Of a DNA stretch of 8,001 nt, positions 1-7,121 are shown piece by piece. How positions within the stretch are numbered: position 1 is the first letter of the stretch; each line of letters begins with the position of its first letter. A model generated the notes under the pieces. That model was not told the origin of the DNA and did no database searches. It saw only the letters and a program-made list of their open reading frames with translations. The DNA is from Desulfovibrio sp. (GTDB taxonomy: Bacteria; Desulfobacterota; Desulfovibrionia; Desulfovibrionales; Desulfovibrionaceae): NCBI GenBank assembly GCA_031270875.1, contig JAISXC010000101.1, positions 1 through 8,001 on the forward strand, in the 5' to 3' direction. The position numbers and the translations under genes were made by a program.

Positions 1-1460
1 GAAAAGGTGTTTGCGAACAGGATGTTCACCTTGAACCCGGGCTTCTCCAGAAAGTGCGTCATGGTCAGCAACCGCAAGCGGCTTGCCATGACGAAATCCA
101 CTTCCCCTTTTTCCAGGGCCGCGAGGCACTCGTCCGTGGAGTTGAGCCGAACGGCGCGCCGGTGGTCGGGGAACCAGCGGTCGAAGATTTCCTCGTAGGC
201 GGTGCCGCGGGCGACGGCCACCGAGGAGTAGAGGATCTGGTTGACCTTGATGTTCTCCTGTTCCGCGCGGGAGATAAGGGCGAAGTTGTCTGTGCTGTAC
301 GGCGTCTCCGGCCAGAGGAAGCGCCCCCGGCGTTCCTGAGTGGGAATCAACTCCGTGATCAGGGCCGCTTTCCCCTTCGCCAGCGCATCAAGCAGTTCCG
401 GCCAGGACGCGCCGGGTTCGTTCGCCTGCGTGAAGGAAAGCCCGGAAAGCGCGCCGATTTCGCGCAGCACGTCAACGGCGATGCCCTGCCACTGCCGCTC
501 CGTCGCGTTATAGAAACTCTTCGGATAGGTGCCGGACTCCATCGCGACGGGGATCTCCCGCCCGTCGCGGTGCGCGCGCAGGTAGGCGATTTCTTCCTCT
601 GTGAGCTGACGGAAAAATTTGTGCTTCCGGTATTCGTCCTCTCCCCGGTTATAGAGCGCCGTCAGGTGGTAAACGGCGCCCAGGTTCAAGTATTTCTGCA
701 CAACACTGATAATGGGAGCGAGTTCGGGATTGGCTGTGGAAAGGGAAACGGGTACGTAAATCTGCGGGAAATATTCCGCCGTTGCGATGTCGGCGTACGC
801 GTCAAAAGCCGCTTCAGCGGGCCCCTCGTCGAAAAATGCGTCGACGCTTCCGTTACGCAGCAGGGCCACGGCCTCGTCGTAGTCCTTCACGTAGGTGGCG
901 GCAAAGGGCGTGTCGGCGGCATCTCTGACGTCGCCGTCGGTCGTGGCGCCTTCCAGAAAGGCGAAGCGCAGTGGGCGTCGGGCCGCAAGTCCGGACAATG
1001 CTTCGCTGCCGGCCGGCCGAAAGTATTTAATGGACCGCTCGGCTATGGCGTCGGTCATGAAGTAGGTTTTCCGGCGCTCGGGGGTTGCCGTCAAAATCCC
1101 GGTAAAATTGATCTCGCGGGAGGCCAGTCCCGCAACGAGCGAGTCCCATTCGACAATGTCCAGCTTGAAGGGCACGCCGAACAAATCTGTCAGCCAGGCG
1201 CAGAACAGACCGGCGAACCCGCCGATGCTCCCGTCATCCCTGCGGAAGGACTCAGTGGTGTAGAGCGCGGCGAAGGTGAAGCCGCCGTAACGTTTTTTCA
1301 GGGCTTCCACAGCGGCGATTTCTTCGTCCGTAACGCCGGGAATCTCCGTGTATTTATGGAACACGGGATACTCCGGCGGCGTTTTCGCGTGCGCGCGGCC
1401 CGGCTGCAGCCCGATCAGCAGGCAGGTCAGGACAAGGAAGGCGAGATGTTTGCCAATCAG
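1..1460 (-). CDS. Partial exported sensor with two tandem SBP_bac_3 (Venus-flytrap) domains
   Basis: Read on the minus strand, an uninterrupted frame of 486 codons runs off the left edge, so the C-terminus is missing. Residue numbers count from the CTG at 1460. Residues 1-25 look like a signal peptide: IGKH, then a hydrophobic stretch (LAFLVLTCLLIGL), then a cleavage site after AHA. Two periplasmic solute-binding type 3 domains follow, at about residues 55-270 and 300-486. Each is introduced by a similar linker (TDEEIAAVEAL at 44-54, TEEEIAYLRAH at 287-297). Typical family features are visible: an N-terminal sheet with GIAVDVLREIG (326-336), ITELIPTQERR (368-378) and the F-TGILTATPERR stretch (119-130). 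Tandem domains of this kind are known as the periplasmic input half of BvgS/EvgS-type histidine kinases and related GGDEF or PAS proteins. The output domain lies outside the window, so the class is open. A stand-alone binding protein is less likely because two copies are fused. The start codon is uncertain: no ATG, GTG or TTG occurs in frame before residue 33. Confidence 0.8.
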   Translation of the reverse strand, partial: MIGKHLAFLVLTCLLIGLQPGRAHAKTPPEYPVFHKYTEIPGVTDEEIAAVEALKKRYGGFTFAALYTTESFRRDDGSIGGFAGLFCAWLTDLFGVPFKLDIVEWDSLVAGLASREINFTGILTATPERRKTYFMTDAIAERSIKYFRPAGSEALSGLAARRPLRFAFLEGATTDGDVRDAADTPFAATYVKDYDEAVALLRNGSVDAFFDEGPAEAAFDAYADIATAEYFPQIYVPVSLSTANPELAPIISVVQKYLNLGAVYHLTALYNRGEDEYRKHKFFRQLTEEEIAYLRAHRDGREIPVAMESGTYPKSFYNATERQWQGIAVDVLREIGALSGLSFTQANEPGASWPELLDALAKGKAALITELIPTQERRGRFLWPETPYSTDNFALISRAEQENIKVNQILYSSVAVARGTAYEEIFDRWFPDHRRAVRLNSTDECLAALEKGEVDFVMASRLRLLTMTHFLEKPGFKVNILFANTF

Positions 1461-1474
1461 GATGGGACTTCTTT

Positions 1475-1480
1475 CCTCCT
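1475..1480 (-). promoter_or_regulatory. Shine-Dalgarno AGGAGG of the minus-strand sensor gene
   Basis: The minus strand reads GGAGAGGAGGAAAG here, a near-perfect ribosome-binding site. The in-frame codons that follow are ATC (1463, spacing 11), CTG (1460, spacing 14) and ATT (1457, spacing 17). None is a usual start, but the site argues that translation begins close by and upstream of the signal peptide. The frame is closed by TGA at 1553-1551, so a much earlier start is excluded. Confidence 0.55.
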
Positions 1481-1481
1481 C

Positions 1482-1845
1482 TCCCCGACGGCGCTGAAGC
1501 GGTGACGGATTTTTACATTTATCCGCGGGAACAGGCCGACCGGCGACGGGTCAAAATGCGTTCACCGGCCGTCCACGGTGATCCTGACCGCTTCCTCGTC
1601 TCGTGGAGGTTTGTTGCGGCTATCGTATCCTTTCCGTCATACAAAAGCAAGGGGCGGATAAAAATCCAGAGTCATTCTGCTCTCCCCGGAAGCGGGAGAA
1701 GAGCGCGGGTCGGGGACCGTCCCGAAAAAGTCCAAAAGCGAGAGCCCGACGGTTGCCGTATCCGCCTCCTGATATGGCGCGGCCCGGTGCGCTTTTTCCG
1801 GACTTCATCAAGAACAGAATGCCCCTGAATCCATGGGCTATGCAA
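1482..1845. other. Divergent intergenic region, GC-rich, no gene recognised
   Basis: This stretch separates the minus-strand sensor gene from the cvpA operon. Open frames exist on both strands, but none has a convincing ribosome-binding site or a recognisable protein. A short inverted repeat, TCACCG (1562-1567) and CGGTGA (1576-1581) with an 8-base spacer, lies about 100 bases upstream of the sensor gene and could be an operator or a structured leader. I found no convincing -35/-10 pair for the minus-strand gene. No tRNA, riboswitch or mobile-element signature was seen. Confidence 0.4.
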
Positions 1846-1874
1846 TTGTATCTTTAATGGGCTTTTGCTATGTT
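1846..1874 (+). promoter_or_regulatory. Predicted sigma-70 promoter of the cvpA-mazG operon
   Basis: A -35 box TTGTAT (1846-1851) is followed after exactly 17 bases by TATGTT (1869-1874), preceded by TGC, which gives an extended -10. Transcription would start near 1881, just before the ribosome-binding site of cvpA, leaving a leader of about 20 bases. The local sequence is richer in A and T than its surroundings, as expected for a promoter. It overlaps the possible upstream ATG at 1833, which argues that this ATG is not the cvpA start. Confidence 0.45.
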
Positions 1875-1901
1875 GCCATGACAATGTTAAGGGAGTTCAG
1901 G

Positions 1902-2390
1902 ATGGGACAGGATATTTTCGATCTGGTCATTGTTCTCGTGCTGGTTTTTTTCTCCGGACGGGGATTTTTACAAGGCTTTGTCGGTGAAGTGGCGGGCCTT
2001 GTCTCGCTTTTGGGCGGATTTTGGGCGGCGCAGACCTGGCATCCTTCGCTGGCGGGCCGTTTGGGTTTTATCAATGAGCCGTCATGGCGCGTCATCGTCG
2101 CTTATGTCTTGATTTTTCTGGCCGTCATTCTTGCTGTTGGTCTTCTGGCGCGTGTATTGCAAAAAATTCTCGTCTTTTCCTTCGTTTCCTGGGTGGACAA
2201 GGCCGCCGGCACGCTTGTCGGTTTTGCCAAGGGAATGCTGCTCTGCGCGTTTGCCCTGATGGTTTTGCAAAAATTTTTTCCTGACGAACCTTTTATGAAA
2301 CAGTCGCGCACCTTGCCGTATCTGAGCGCGCTGATGGAGCAGGCCCGAAGCTGGCTGCCGCTGGAGCTGCGCGTCAGGGCCGGTCTGTGA
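1902..2390 (+). CDS. cvpA: CvpA family inner-membrane protein
   Basis: This 162-residue protein matches the CvpA (colicin V production) family in length and layout. Four hydrophobic helices are visible at about residues 6-22, 26-44, 63-86 and 103-124, followed by a short amphipathic C-terminal tail. Family-like features are the opening D-x-F-D (4-7), the glycine-rich first hairpin (G19-R-G-F-L-Q-G-F-V-G-E-V) and the segment W97-V-D-K-A-A-G-T-L-V-G-F-A-K-G, which resembles the conserved DrxxGxxxGxxkG stretch. In Escherichia coli the family member is needed for colicin V secretion and affects the envelope and purF expression; the molecular role is unclear. ATG 1902 was chosen because AAGGGAG (1889-1895) lies 6 bases upstream. 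A longer in-frame ATG at 1833 lacks such a site and would overlap the predicted promoter. It is the first gene of the operon; its TGA lies 53 bases before mazG. Confidence 0.88.
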   Translation: MGQDIFDLVIVLVLVFFSGRGFLQGFVGEVAGLVSLLGGFWAAQTWHPSLAGRLGFINEPSWRVIVAYVLIFLAVILAVGLLARVLQKILVFSFVSWVDKAAGTLVGFAKGMLLCAFALMVLQKFFPDEPFMKQSRTLPYLSALMEQARSWLPLELRVRAGL

Positions 2391-2443
2391 ATCCGCCAGG
2401 GAACGCCCCGGCCTCAACGCCAAACAAGCACGAGGAAGACAGA

Positions 2444-3241
2444 ATGCCATCTCCCGCTCTGGAAAAACTTTTCGCCGTTATTGACAGACTCATCGGCCCG
2501 GAGGGCTGCCCCTGGGACAAAGCGCAGACTCCTGAACGTCTTGGAGATTATATTATTGAGGAGAGCCACGAACTCGTCAGCGCCATCCGTTCCGGAAAAG
2601 CAGCCGACGTTTGCGAGGAACTCGGTGACGTGGTATTTTTACTGCTTTTTGTCAGCCGCCTTTATGAAAAGCGGGGTAAATTCGGGTTTGGCGACGCGCT
2701 GAACGTCAGCAGGGAAAAGATGATCCGCCGCCATCCGCATGTTTTCGGCGACAGAGTTTTCAGCGGCATCAACGAGCAGCTTGAGGCCTGGGAGCAAATC
2801 AAAAGGAGTGAGCATGAGGGGGAAAACGGTGCCCCACAGGGTGTTTTCGCCACTCTCCCCGATACGTTGCCCCCGCTGATAAAGGCGTACCGGATTCACT
2901 CCAGAGCGGCCAGAGTCGGTTTCACCTGGAAGGATGATGAAGCCGCGGCGCAGCAGGTGGAGGCGGAATGGCTCGAATGGCTTGATGCTGACGCCAGGGA
3001 GGATGCTGACGCCGGCAGACATGAATTCGGTGATCTGCTTTTTTCGCTTGTTGAGCTTGGCCGTCGAAAAGGAATCAAGGCCAATGAGGCCTTGGACCTC
3101 GCCACGCGGAGATTTTTGCGGCGTTTTGCCCGCATGGAGGTTCTTGCGGAGGAACAGGGACAGGACTTTGCCTCCCTTCCGCCCGAAGAAAAGGATTCTC
3201 TGTGGAACAGGGCAAAAGCCGAAAAATCTTCCACGGATTGA
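2444..3241 (+). CDS. mazG: Nucleoside triphosphate pyrophosphohydrolase MazG
   Basis: This 265-residue protein is a full-length two-domain MazG, which cleaves NTPs (including damaged or non-canonical ones) to NMP and pyrophosphate in the cytoplasm. The N-terminal domain begins with the typical L-I-G-P-E-G-C-P-W-D (16-25). It carries the metal-binding EExxE at 39-43 (EESHE) and ExxD at 59-62 (ELGD), followed by RRHPHVF (95-101). The C-terminal domain starts at AARVGF (155-160) and keeps ExxD at 194-197 (EFGD). Its EExxE is altered: the equivalent stretch is E173-A-E-W-L-E178, so the first Glu of the motif aligns with Ala174. ATG 2444 has GAGGAAG at 2432-2438, five bases upstream. An in-frame GTG at 2387 overlapping the cvpA stop would add 19 low-complexity residues and is less likely. 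The gene sits in an operon with cvpA upstream and the lipoprotein gene 22 bases downstream. Confidence 0.93.
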   Translation: MPSPALEKLFAVIDRLIGPEGCPWDKAQTPERLGDYIIEESHELVSAIRSGKAADVCEELGDVVFLLLFVSRLYEKRGKFGFGDALNVSREKMIRRHPHVFGDRVFSGINEQLEAWEQIKRSEHEGENGAPQGVFATLPDTLPPLIKAYRIHSRAARVGFTWKDDEAAAQQVEAEWLEWLDADAREDADAGRHEFGDLLFSLVELGRRKGIKANEALDLATRRFLRRFARMEVLAEEQGQDFASLPPEEKDSLWNRAKAEKSSTD

Positions 3242-3263
3242 ACAACAGGTTGGTGCCGTGGGC

Positions 3264-5342
3264 ATGATGTTTTTTGTGCGCCGATATGCCGCGGGAAAAT
3301 GGGCCCTATTTTTGCTGCTGCTTTCGGTTGTCGCGGCCTGCGCGCCGCATCGTCACCCGGCTGTCTCCAAAGGGCCGTCGGGTTCGGCCTCCGGCGCGCC
3401 ACTGCCGAGGGCGGATCCGGCGTATCTGCAATGGCTTGAGCACCAATCCATGCTGAGGGCCGCATCGCAATTCACGTCCGATATTTCCGGAACACAGATT
3501 CTTTGGCGCAACAGCGCCGCGGCGCGACGCCCGAACCTGCTGCTTGAGGCATCCCCGAACTGGCTTGAGGTCAATCCGAATCTGATTGCCGCCGGAGGTC
3601 GTCCGCTGTTTGCGGCCCTTGCGGAAACGGATTTCCTGGCATACCTGTCCGGAATGGGCCTCACGGGAATCTATGTGGCTCCGGCCGGAGAGCGCGCTGA
3701 CGTTTGGAATCCCGCCGATCCGCGGATGTCGGACGAGACGGACGGAGACGACACTGTCTCTTTGCGTTTTAACCACGCGCTGGGCAAAGACGACGATTTC
3801 GAGAAATTGGCCGATGTTCTGGAGAAAGCCCGGATACAGCTTGGAGGCGCTCTGCCCCCGGCCGCTACGGGGATGGGGCCGGATTTCATGCTTCAGGCCA
3901 GACAGGCTTCACGTTTTGACGGCATTTACGCGATGGTGCCGGTTCCGCCAAAGTACTGGGAAATGCTGCCGGCCTCCGCTTCCGAGTGGGACTGTAAACC
4001 GCTGCCCACGGCCGCAACGGCAAAATTTGCCGATGAGGGCTTGCTGCCCGCGCATTTGACCAGGGATGCGCTGCCCTGGGCAAGTCGAGGCGGCTGGGCC
4101 GTTACCGGAGAAATACACGGGGCTGACGGGCAAGCGCGCCGCTGGCTGTATCGGTATTGCGGTAATGTGCTGCGGCCGGTACTCCTTTGGCAAGACCCTT
4201 CCGGCAACGCCCGCCGTATTTTTTCGGCCGCCGTCATACAGCATACAGGCATACAGCGGCAGGCGCTCGCGGCCGTCAAGCTGGAAGCTCTTATGGGGCT
4301 TGACGCGCGTCAGGATGTGCCGGACGCCCGCGCCCCGCAGGGAGGACAATGGGGCGAATTGACCCCCGCGCCGGAGGCCATCAACGATATAGCCCGCGAA
4401 GTCCACCGTTATGGGGGCTGGCTGATGCAGGCGGACGTTTTGCCCCAGTCTCTGACGCACCACATCCTCAACGGCGCTGTGGATTTTGCCAGAGACGCGG
4501 CCACGTGGCCGGCCGTCGCGTATGCTCTGCTCAGCGCGGACGTTGCTCCCCTGGTGGCGCTTTTGCGCGCTTCAATCGCGTCGGGGGTGGAACACGGCCG
4601 TTTGGCGCGCGGTCTGCATGACGGAGTCAGTGTGGACTGGCGGGCTTTTCTGGAGGTGACGGATGGGGCCGGACTGATCCGGAAGGCTCAGGCTCTGGCG
4701 GGAGACCCGGGTAAAAATTCGCGCAGCCGGGTGACAGCCGCCTCCCTGGCCGCGCGCGCGTTGCGTCTGGACGCGGGGCTGCCCGCCCTGCCGGAAAGCG
4801 CGCAGGCCTTGCGGCAGGCCTGCCTTTCCCTGCTTTCCTGGAGGATCGGATTGCCGGGCCTCGTTTTTATCAGTCCGCATGATCTGACCGGAGCGCTGGC
4901 CCCTGACGCGCCCGCCGGCGGCGGCGCATCTGTGGCGCCCGTGTGGGGAATGAACGGACAGTCCCCCCTGGGTCTGCCTCAGGCTTCTCTCGCTTTTGGA
5001 ACATTGCAGACCCAGTGGGCTGACGGCGCGAGTTTCTTGCACGCCGTCGGAAATCTTTTGCTGGCCCGCCGGGAGGCGGGTTTGCATCGGGGATCTTTGC
5101 GGGCGATAATGACCGGCCCCGCCGGTTGCGCGGCGGCCCTGAGCAAACTTCCGGACAAGCGTCACTGGCTGCTTGCGACAAATTTTTCAACCGAACGCAG
5201 TGACTTCTCCATAAATCTTCCTCAGGAGATGCATGGAAAACACGCGCGCGATATTGCCGGCGGCGAAGTGACGGCAATACAGGGAAACCGGCTTGTATTG
5301 ACGCTTGAGCCGCATCAGTCACGGCATTTGCTGATTTATTGA
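3264..5342 (+). CDS. Lipoprotein with a diverged GH13 (amylase/trehalose-synthase-like) fold
   Basis: The protein has 692 residues. The N-terminus MMFFVRRYAAGKW and a hydrophobic run end in the lipobox VAAC with Cys26. Residue +2 is Ala, so outer-membrane sorting is expected. A loose Ser/Pro/Gly linker (33-50) follows. From about residue 120 the chain resembles GH13: FLAYLSGMGLTGIYVAP (124-140), the EDF-like K-D-D-D-F-E-K-L-A-D (175-184), a beta3-like strand and P-D-F region (191-208), GLPGLVFISPHDLTG (529-543) in place of the usual PG-x-P-v-x-Y-x-G-D-E-x-G, and LLLARREAGLHRGSL (598-612). A C-terminal beta domain (about 633-692) contains ATNFS and ends in LEPHQSRHLLIY. The catalytic regions look eroded: DxxxNH reads A196-L-P-P-A-A201, RxD reads K339-L-E341, the acid Glu aligns with Ala390, and only H452-D453 of NHD remains. 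A pseudoenzyme or a glycan-binding surface protein is likely. The start is unsure: ATG 3264, ATG 3267 and GTG 3258 are all in frame and the ribosome-binding site is weak. Existence as a gene is near certain; the fold assignment is by eye. Confidence 0.72.
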   Translation: MMFFVRRYAAGKWALFLLLLSVVAACAPHRHPAVSKGPSGSASGAPLPRADPAYLQWLEHQSMLRAASQFTSDISGTQILWRNSAAARRPNLLLEASPNWLEVNPNLIAAGGRPLFAALAETDFLAYLSGMGLTGIYVAPAGERADVWNPADPRMSDETDGDDTVSLRFNHALGKDDDFEKLADVLEKARIQLGGALPPAATGMGPDFMLQARQASRFDGIYAMVPVPPKYWEMLPASASEWDCKPLPTAATAKFADEGLLPAHLTRDALPWASRGGWAVTGEIHGADGQARRWLYRYCGNVLRPVLLWQDPSGNARRIFSAAVIQHTGIQRQALAAVKLEALMGLDARQDVPDARAPQGGQWGELTPAPEAINDIAREVHRYGGWLMQADVLPQSLTHHILNGAVDFARDAATWPAVAYALLSADVAPLVALLRASIASGVEHGRLARGLHDGVSVDWRAFLEVTDGAGLIRKAQALAGDPGKNSRSRVTAASLAARALRLDAGLPALPESAQALRQACLSLLSWRIGLPGLVFISPHDLTGALAPDAPAGGGASVAPVWGMNGQSPLGLPQASLAFGTLQTQWADGASFLHAVGNLLLARREAGLHRGSLRAIMTGPAGCAAALSKLPDKRHWLLATNFSTERSDFSINLPQEMHGKHARDIAGGEVTAIQGNRLVLTLEPHQSRHLLIY

Positions 5343-5360
5343 TTACATAAGGAGAATGAT

Positions 5361-7058
5361 ATGAAAGCAGATACCTTGGGCCTTGAGTCAGCCGGCGCCG
5401 CGCCTGGAAGCGTTGAAAAGGAAAATTCTTCCGCTGCGGAGGCGGAGCGCGATGCGCCGCCCCGGGAAGGGCGGTTGCAAAAATGCTTTGAAGGAGCAAG
5501 CCGTCTGGGGCCGCTGCTCCTGATCTGCGTGCTTGCCCTGTATGTCTGGCCGGCGTTTTTTGGCAAGATGCTTCCTTTCCCGCCTGAGTCGGAGAGCGGC
5601 CGGATTCTGCGTCACGTCATGCAGCAGGGAGCATGGATGGCCCCCTCCGCCGGAGGAGTGGCCCAATTCCCCGGTCTTTCAGCTTTTTTTGCGATTATTC
5701 TCAAATTCTCAAGATATTTTGGCGAAACGGCCACATTCCAGATACTGACCGCATGCCTGGGAGCTTTTTGCTCACTCCTGACGCTGCTGGGCGCCTGGTG
5801 TTTGAGCGTCGCGGCCGGCTTCGGCCCGCGCGCGGCGCTGTCGGCCGGCCTGATATTGCTTTGCGCGCCGGTTTCCGCGCTGCTGGCAAATTTTGTCAGC
5901 CCCGAAACTTTGGCGGTCGCGCTGACCTTGTTTTCTTTTTGTTGTTTTTGCCGCGGCTGGCAAAGGGAAGGCACCGGCCCTGCCGTTCCGTCGGGTTTTT
6001 TGCTTGCCGCGCTGGCCGCTCTGACTGGAGGGCCGTATTATCTGTTTCTGCCTTTTTTGAGCTCGCTGATTTTTCTCTGCTGGCTCGGCCGCTTTCGTCG
6101 CGCGCAAAAGCTTGATGCCGTACTCGGCTTTGCCTTGAGCCTTGTGTTGATCGCCGTCTGGCTCGGCGGCGTGATGTTCTGGGGGCATGCCGGCGAATAT
6201 CTTCAGCAACTGCGCGACATCCTTTTGCCTTCCGGAAATCCGCAGGCGGAAGTCTGGCGGCGCGCCCTGCCCGATGCCGGCGTGGGTCTTTTGGGGCTTT
6301 TCCCCTGGTTGGGCCTTGTTGTTTTTGTTTCCTGGCCCCGCGTGGTGAATGAGGCGGCGAAATCTCTCAAGGCCGCGCGTGCGGGCTGCAGCGGTTCCGC
6401 CTTTGTATGGATTTCCCTCGTGTGCGCCGTTCTGCTGTCTCCGATCGCGTCCGGCTCCACCGGGCCGGATGTGATGATATGCTGCCTGGCGGCCCTGCTT
6501 CTGGGCAAAGCCCTGCTGCGCCTCTCAAACTCCGGCAGCCGGTTTTTCTATTTGTTTGTGGTTCTTTGCCTGCTTGTTGCGGCTGCGGGGCTGACGGCGT
6601 TAAGTTTCAGCCCCTCAAGAGATTGGCTCGCACAGACATTCCACCTTACCCTAGCGCCTGGGTTTTCAGATGATCTGGCCCTGCCGGGAATCGGACTCTG
6701 CTGTCTGGCGGCGGCTTTCATTCTCGTCCGTTTTACAAATCTGACAAGACCCGCCGGCTCCTTGCTCGCATGTATCCTGCTGGCGGCTGTTCTGGTCCAG
6801 CCTGTCATGCTGTGGCTTGAACCCCGGTTCTGGGGCAACTATATAATGCTGTGGCGGCGCGATGGTTTGGCGGTACCGGACAAATCCCCCGCGGGGCGGC
6901 CGGAACTTCCGCCATCTCCCGCGCTTTCCACGGTGGAGCCTGTTTTTGAGCCGGAGAACGCTCCTGCCGACCAGTCGATCAGTCGCCCTCAAGCGGCAGA
7001 GCGGGAGCGGAGCGCAACGGAGGATGTGCCTGAGGAATCGCGTCGGAATATGCCATAG
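5361..7058 (+). CDS. ArnT/PMT-like GT-C fold membrane glycosyltransferase, motifs diverged
   Basis: The 565-residue polytopic membrane protein starts at ATG 5361 with AAGGAGA (5349-5355) five bases upstream. A charged N-terminal tail (1-46) is followed by about 12-13 hydrophobic helices between residues 48 and 485 and a Pro/Glu-rich, probably disordered tail (about 500-565). The order of features follows the ArnT/PMT (GT39/GT83-like) group: a helix, then a first loop with R-I-L-R-H-V-M-x-x-G-A-W-M-A-P (81-95), a second motif F-P-G-L-S-A-F-F (103-110), a helix hairpin with S-P-E-T-L (180-184) and L-T-G-G-P (221-225) where LTKGP is usual, and F-P-W (314-316). Known members move a sugar from a polyprenyl-phosphate donor to an acceptor on the periplasmic side. 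Here the acidic DE pair of the first loop aligns with E76-S77 or E78-S79, and KPP aligns with Q102-F-P, so activity is doubtful. It lies 18 bases after the lipoprotein gene and is the last gene before the terminator, which suggests joint envelope work. Confidence 0.7.
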   Translation: MKADTLGLESAGAAPGSVEKENSSAAEAERDAPPREGRLQKCFEGASRLGPLLLICVLALYVWPAFFGKMLPFPPESESGRILRHVMQQGAWMAPSAGGVAQFPGLSAFFAIILKFSRYFGETATFQILTACLGAFCSLLTLLGAWCLSVAAGFGPRAALSAGLILLCAPVSALLANFVSPETLAVALTLFSFCCFCRGWQREGTGPAVPSGFLLAALAALTGGPYYLFLPFLSSLIFLCWLGRFRRAQKLDAVLGFALSLVLIAVWLGGVMFWGHAGEYLQQLRDILLPSGNPQAEVWRRALPDAGVGLLGLFPWLGLVVFVSWPRVVNEAAKSLKAARAGCSGSAFVWISLVCAVLLSPIASGSTGPDVMICCLAALLLGKALLRLSNSGSRFFYLFVVLCLLVAAAGLTALSFSPSRDWLAQTFHLTLAPGFSDDLALPGIGLCCLAAAFILVRFTNLTRPAGSLLACILLAAVLVQPVMLWLEPRFWGNYIMLWRRDGLAVPDKSPAGRPELPPSPALSTVEPVFEPENAPADQSISRPQAAERERSATEDVPEESRRNMP

Positions 7059-7082
7059 TCTCTTTTACCGGCAAGGTATGTT

Positions 7083-7121
7083 AACGCAGCGGTGGAAATG
7101 AATTTCCACCGCTGCGTTTTT
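7083..7121 (+). terminator. Rho-independent terminator of the cvpA-mazG operon
   Basis: A perfect 17-bp inverted repeat, 7083-7099 and 7102-7118, forms a hairpin with a very short loop (in practice about 16 pairs with loop TGAA). It runs into TTTTT at 7117-7121. The hairpin begins 24 bases after the TAG of the membrane-protein gene, so it closes the four-gene transcript. No comparable T-run is present on the other strand, so it is probably one-directional. Confidence 0.9.

Noticed and set aside
54..1505. A 483-codon plus-strand open frame antisense to the sensor gene
   Set aside because: Its product is rich in Gly, Arg and Val with no recognisable domain. The opposite strand carries a clear signal peptide and two solute-binding domains, so this is a GC-rich shadow frame.
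1502..1828. Plus-strand open frames of 84-108 codons in the divergent region
   Set aside because: They have no convincing ribosome-binding site and low-quality Arg/Ser/Pro-rich products; overlapping frames on both strands are equally open.
1833..1901. Upstream ATG extending cvpA by 23 residues
   Set aside because: It overlaps the predicted promoter and has no ribosome-binding site; the shorter start at 1902 gives the standard family N-terminus with a good AAGGGAG.
2387..2443. GTG start of mazG overlapping the cvpA stop
   Set aside because: The extra 19 residues are non-conserved and low in complexity; ATG 2444 has a well-placed GAGGAAG.
2934..3263. N-terminal extension of the lipoprotein frame into mazG
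   Set aside because: It lies entirely in an alternative frame of mazG, and the lipoprotein signal peptide begins at about 3264.
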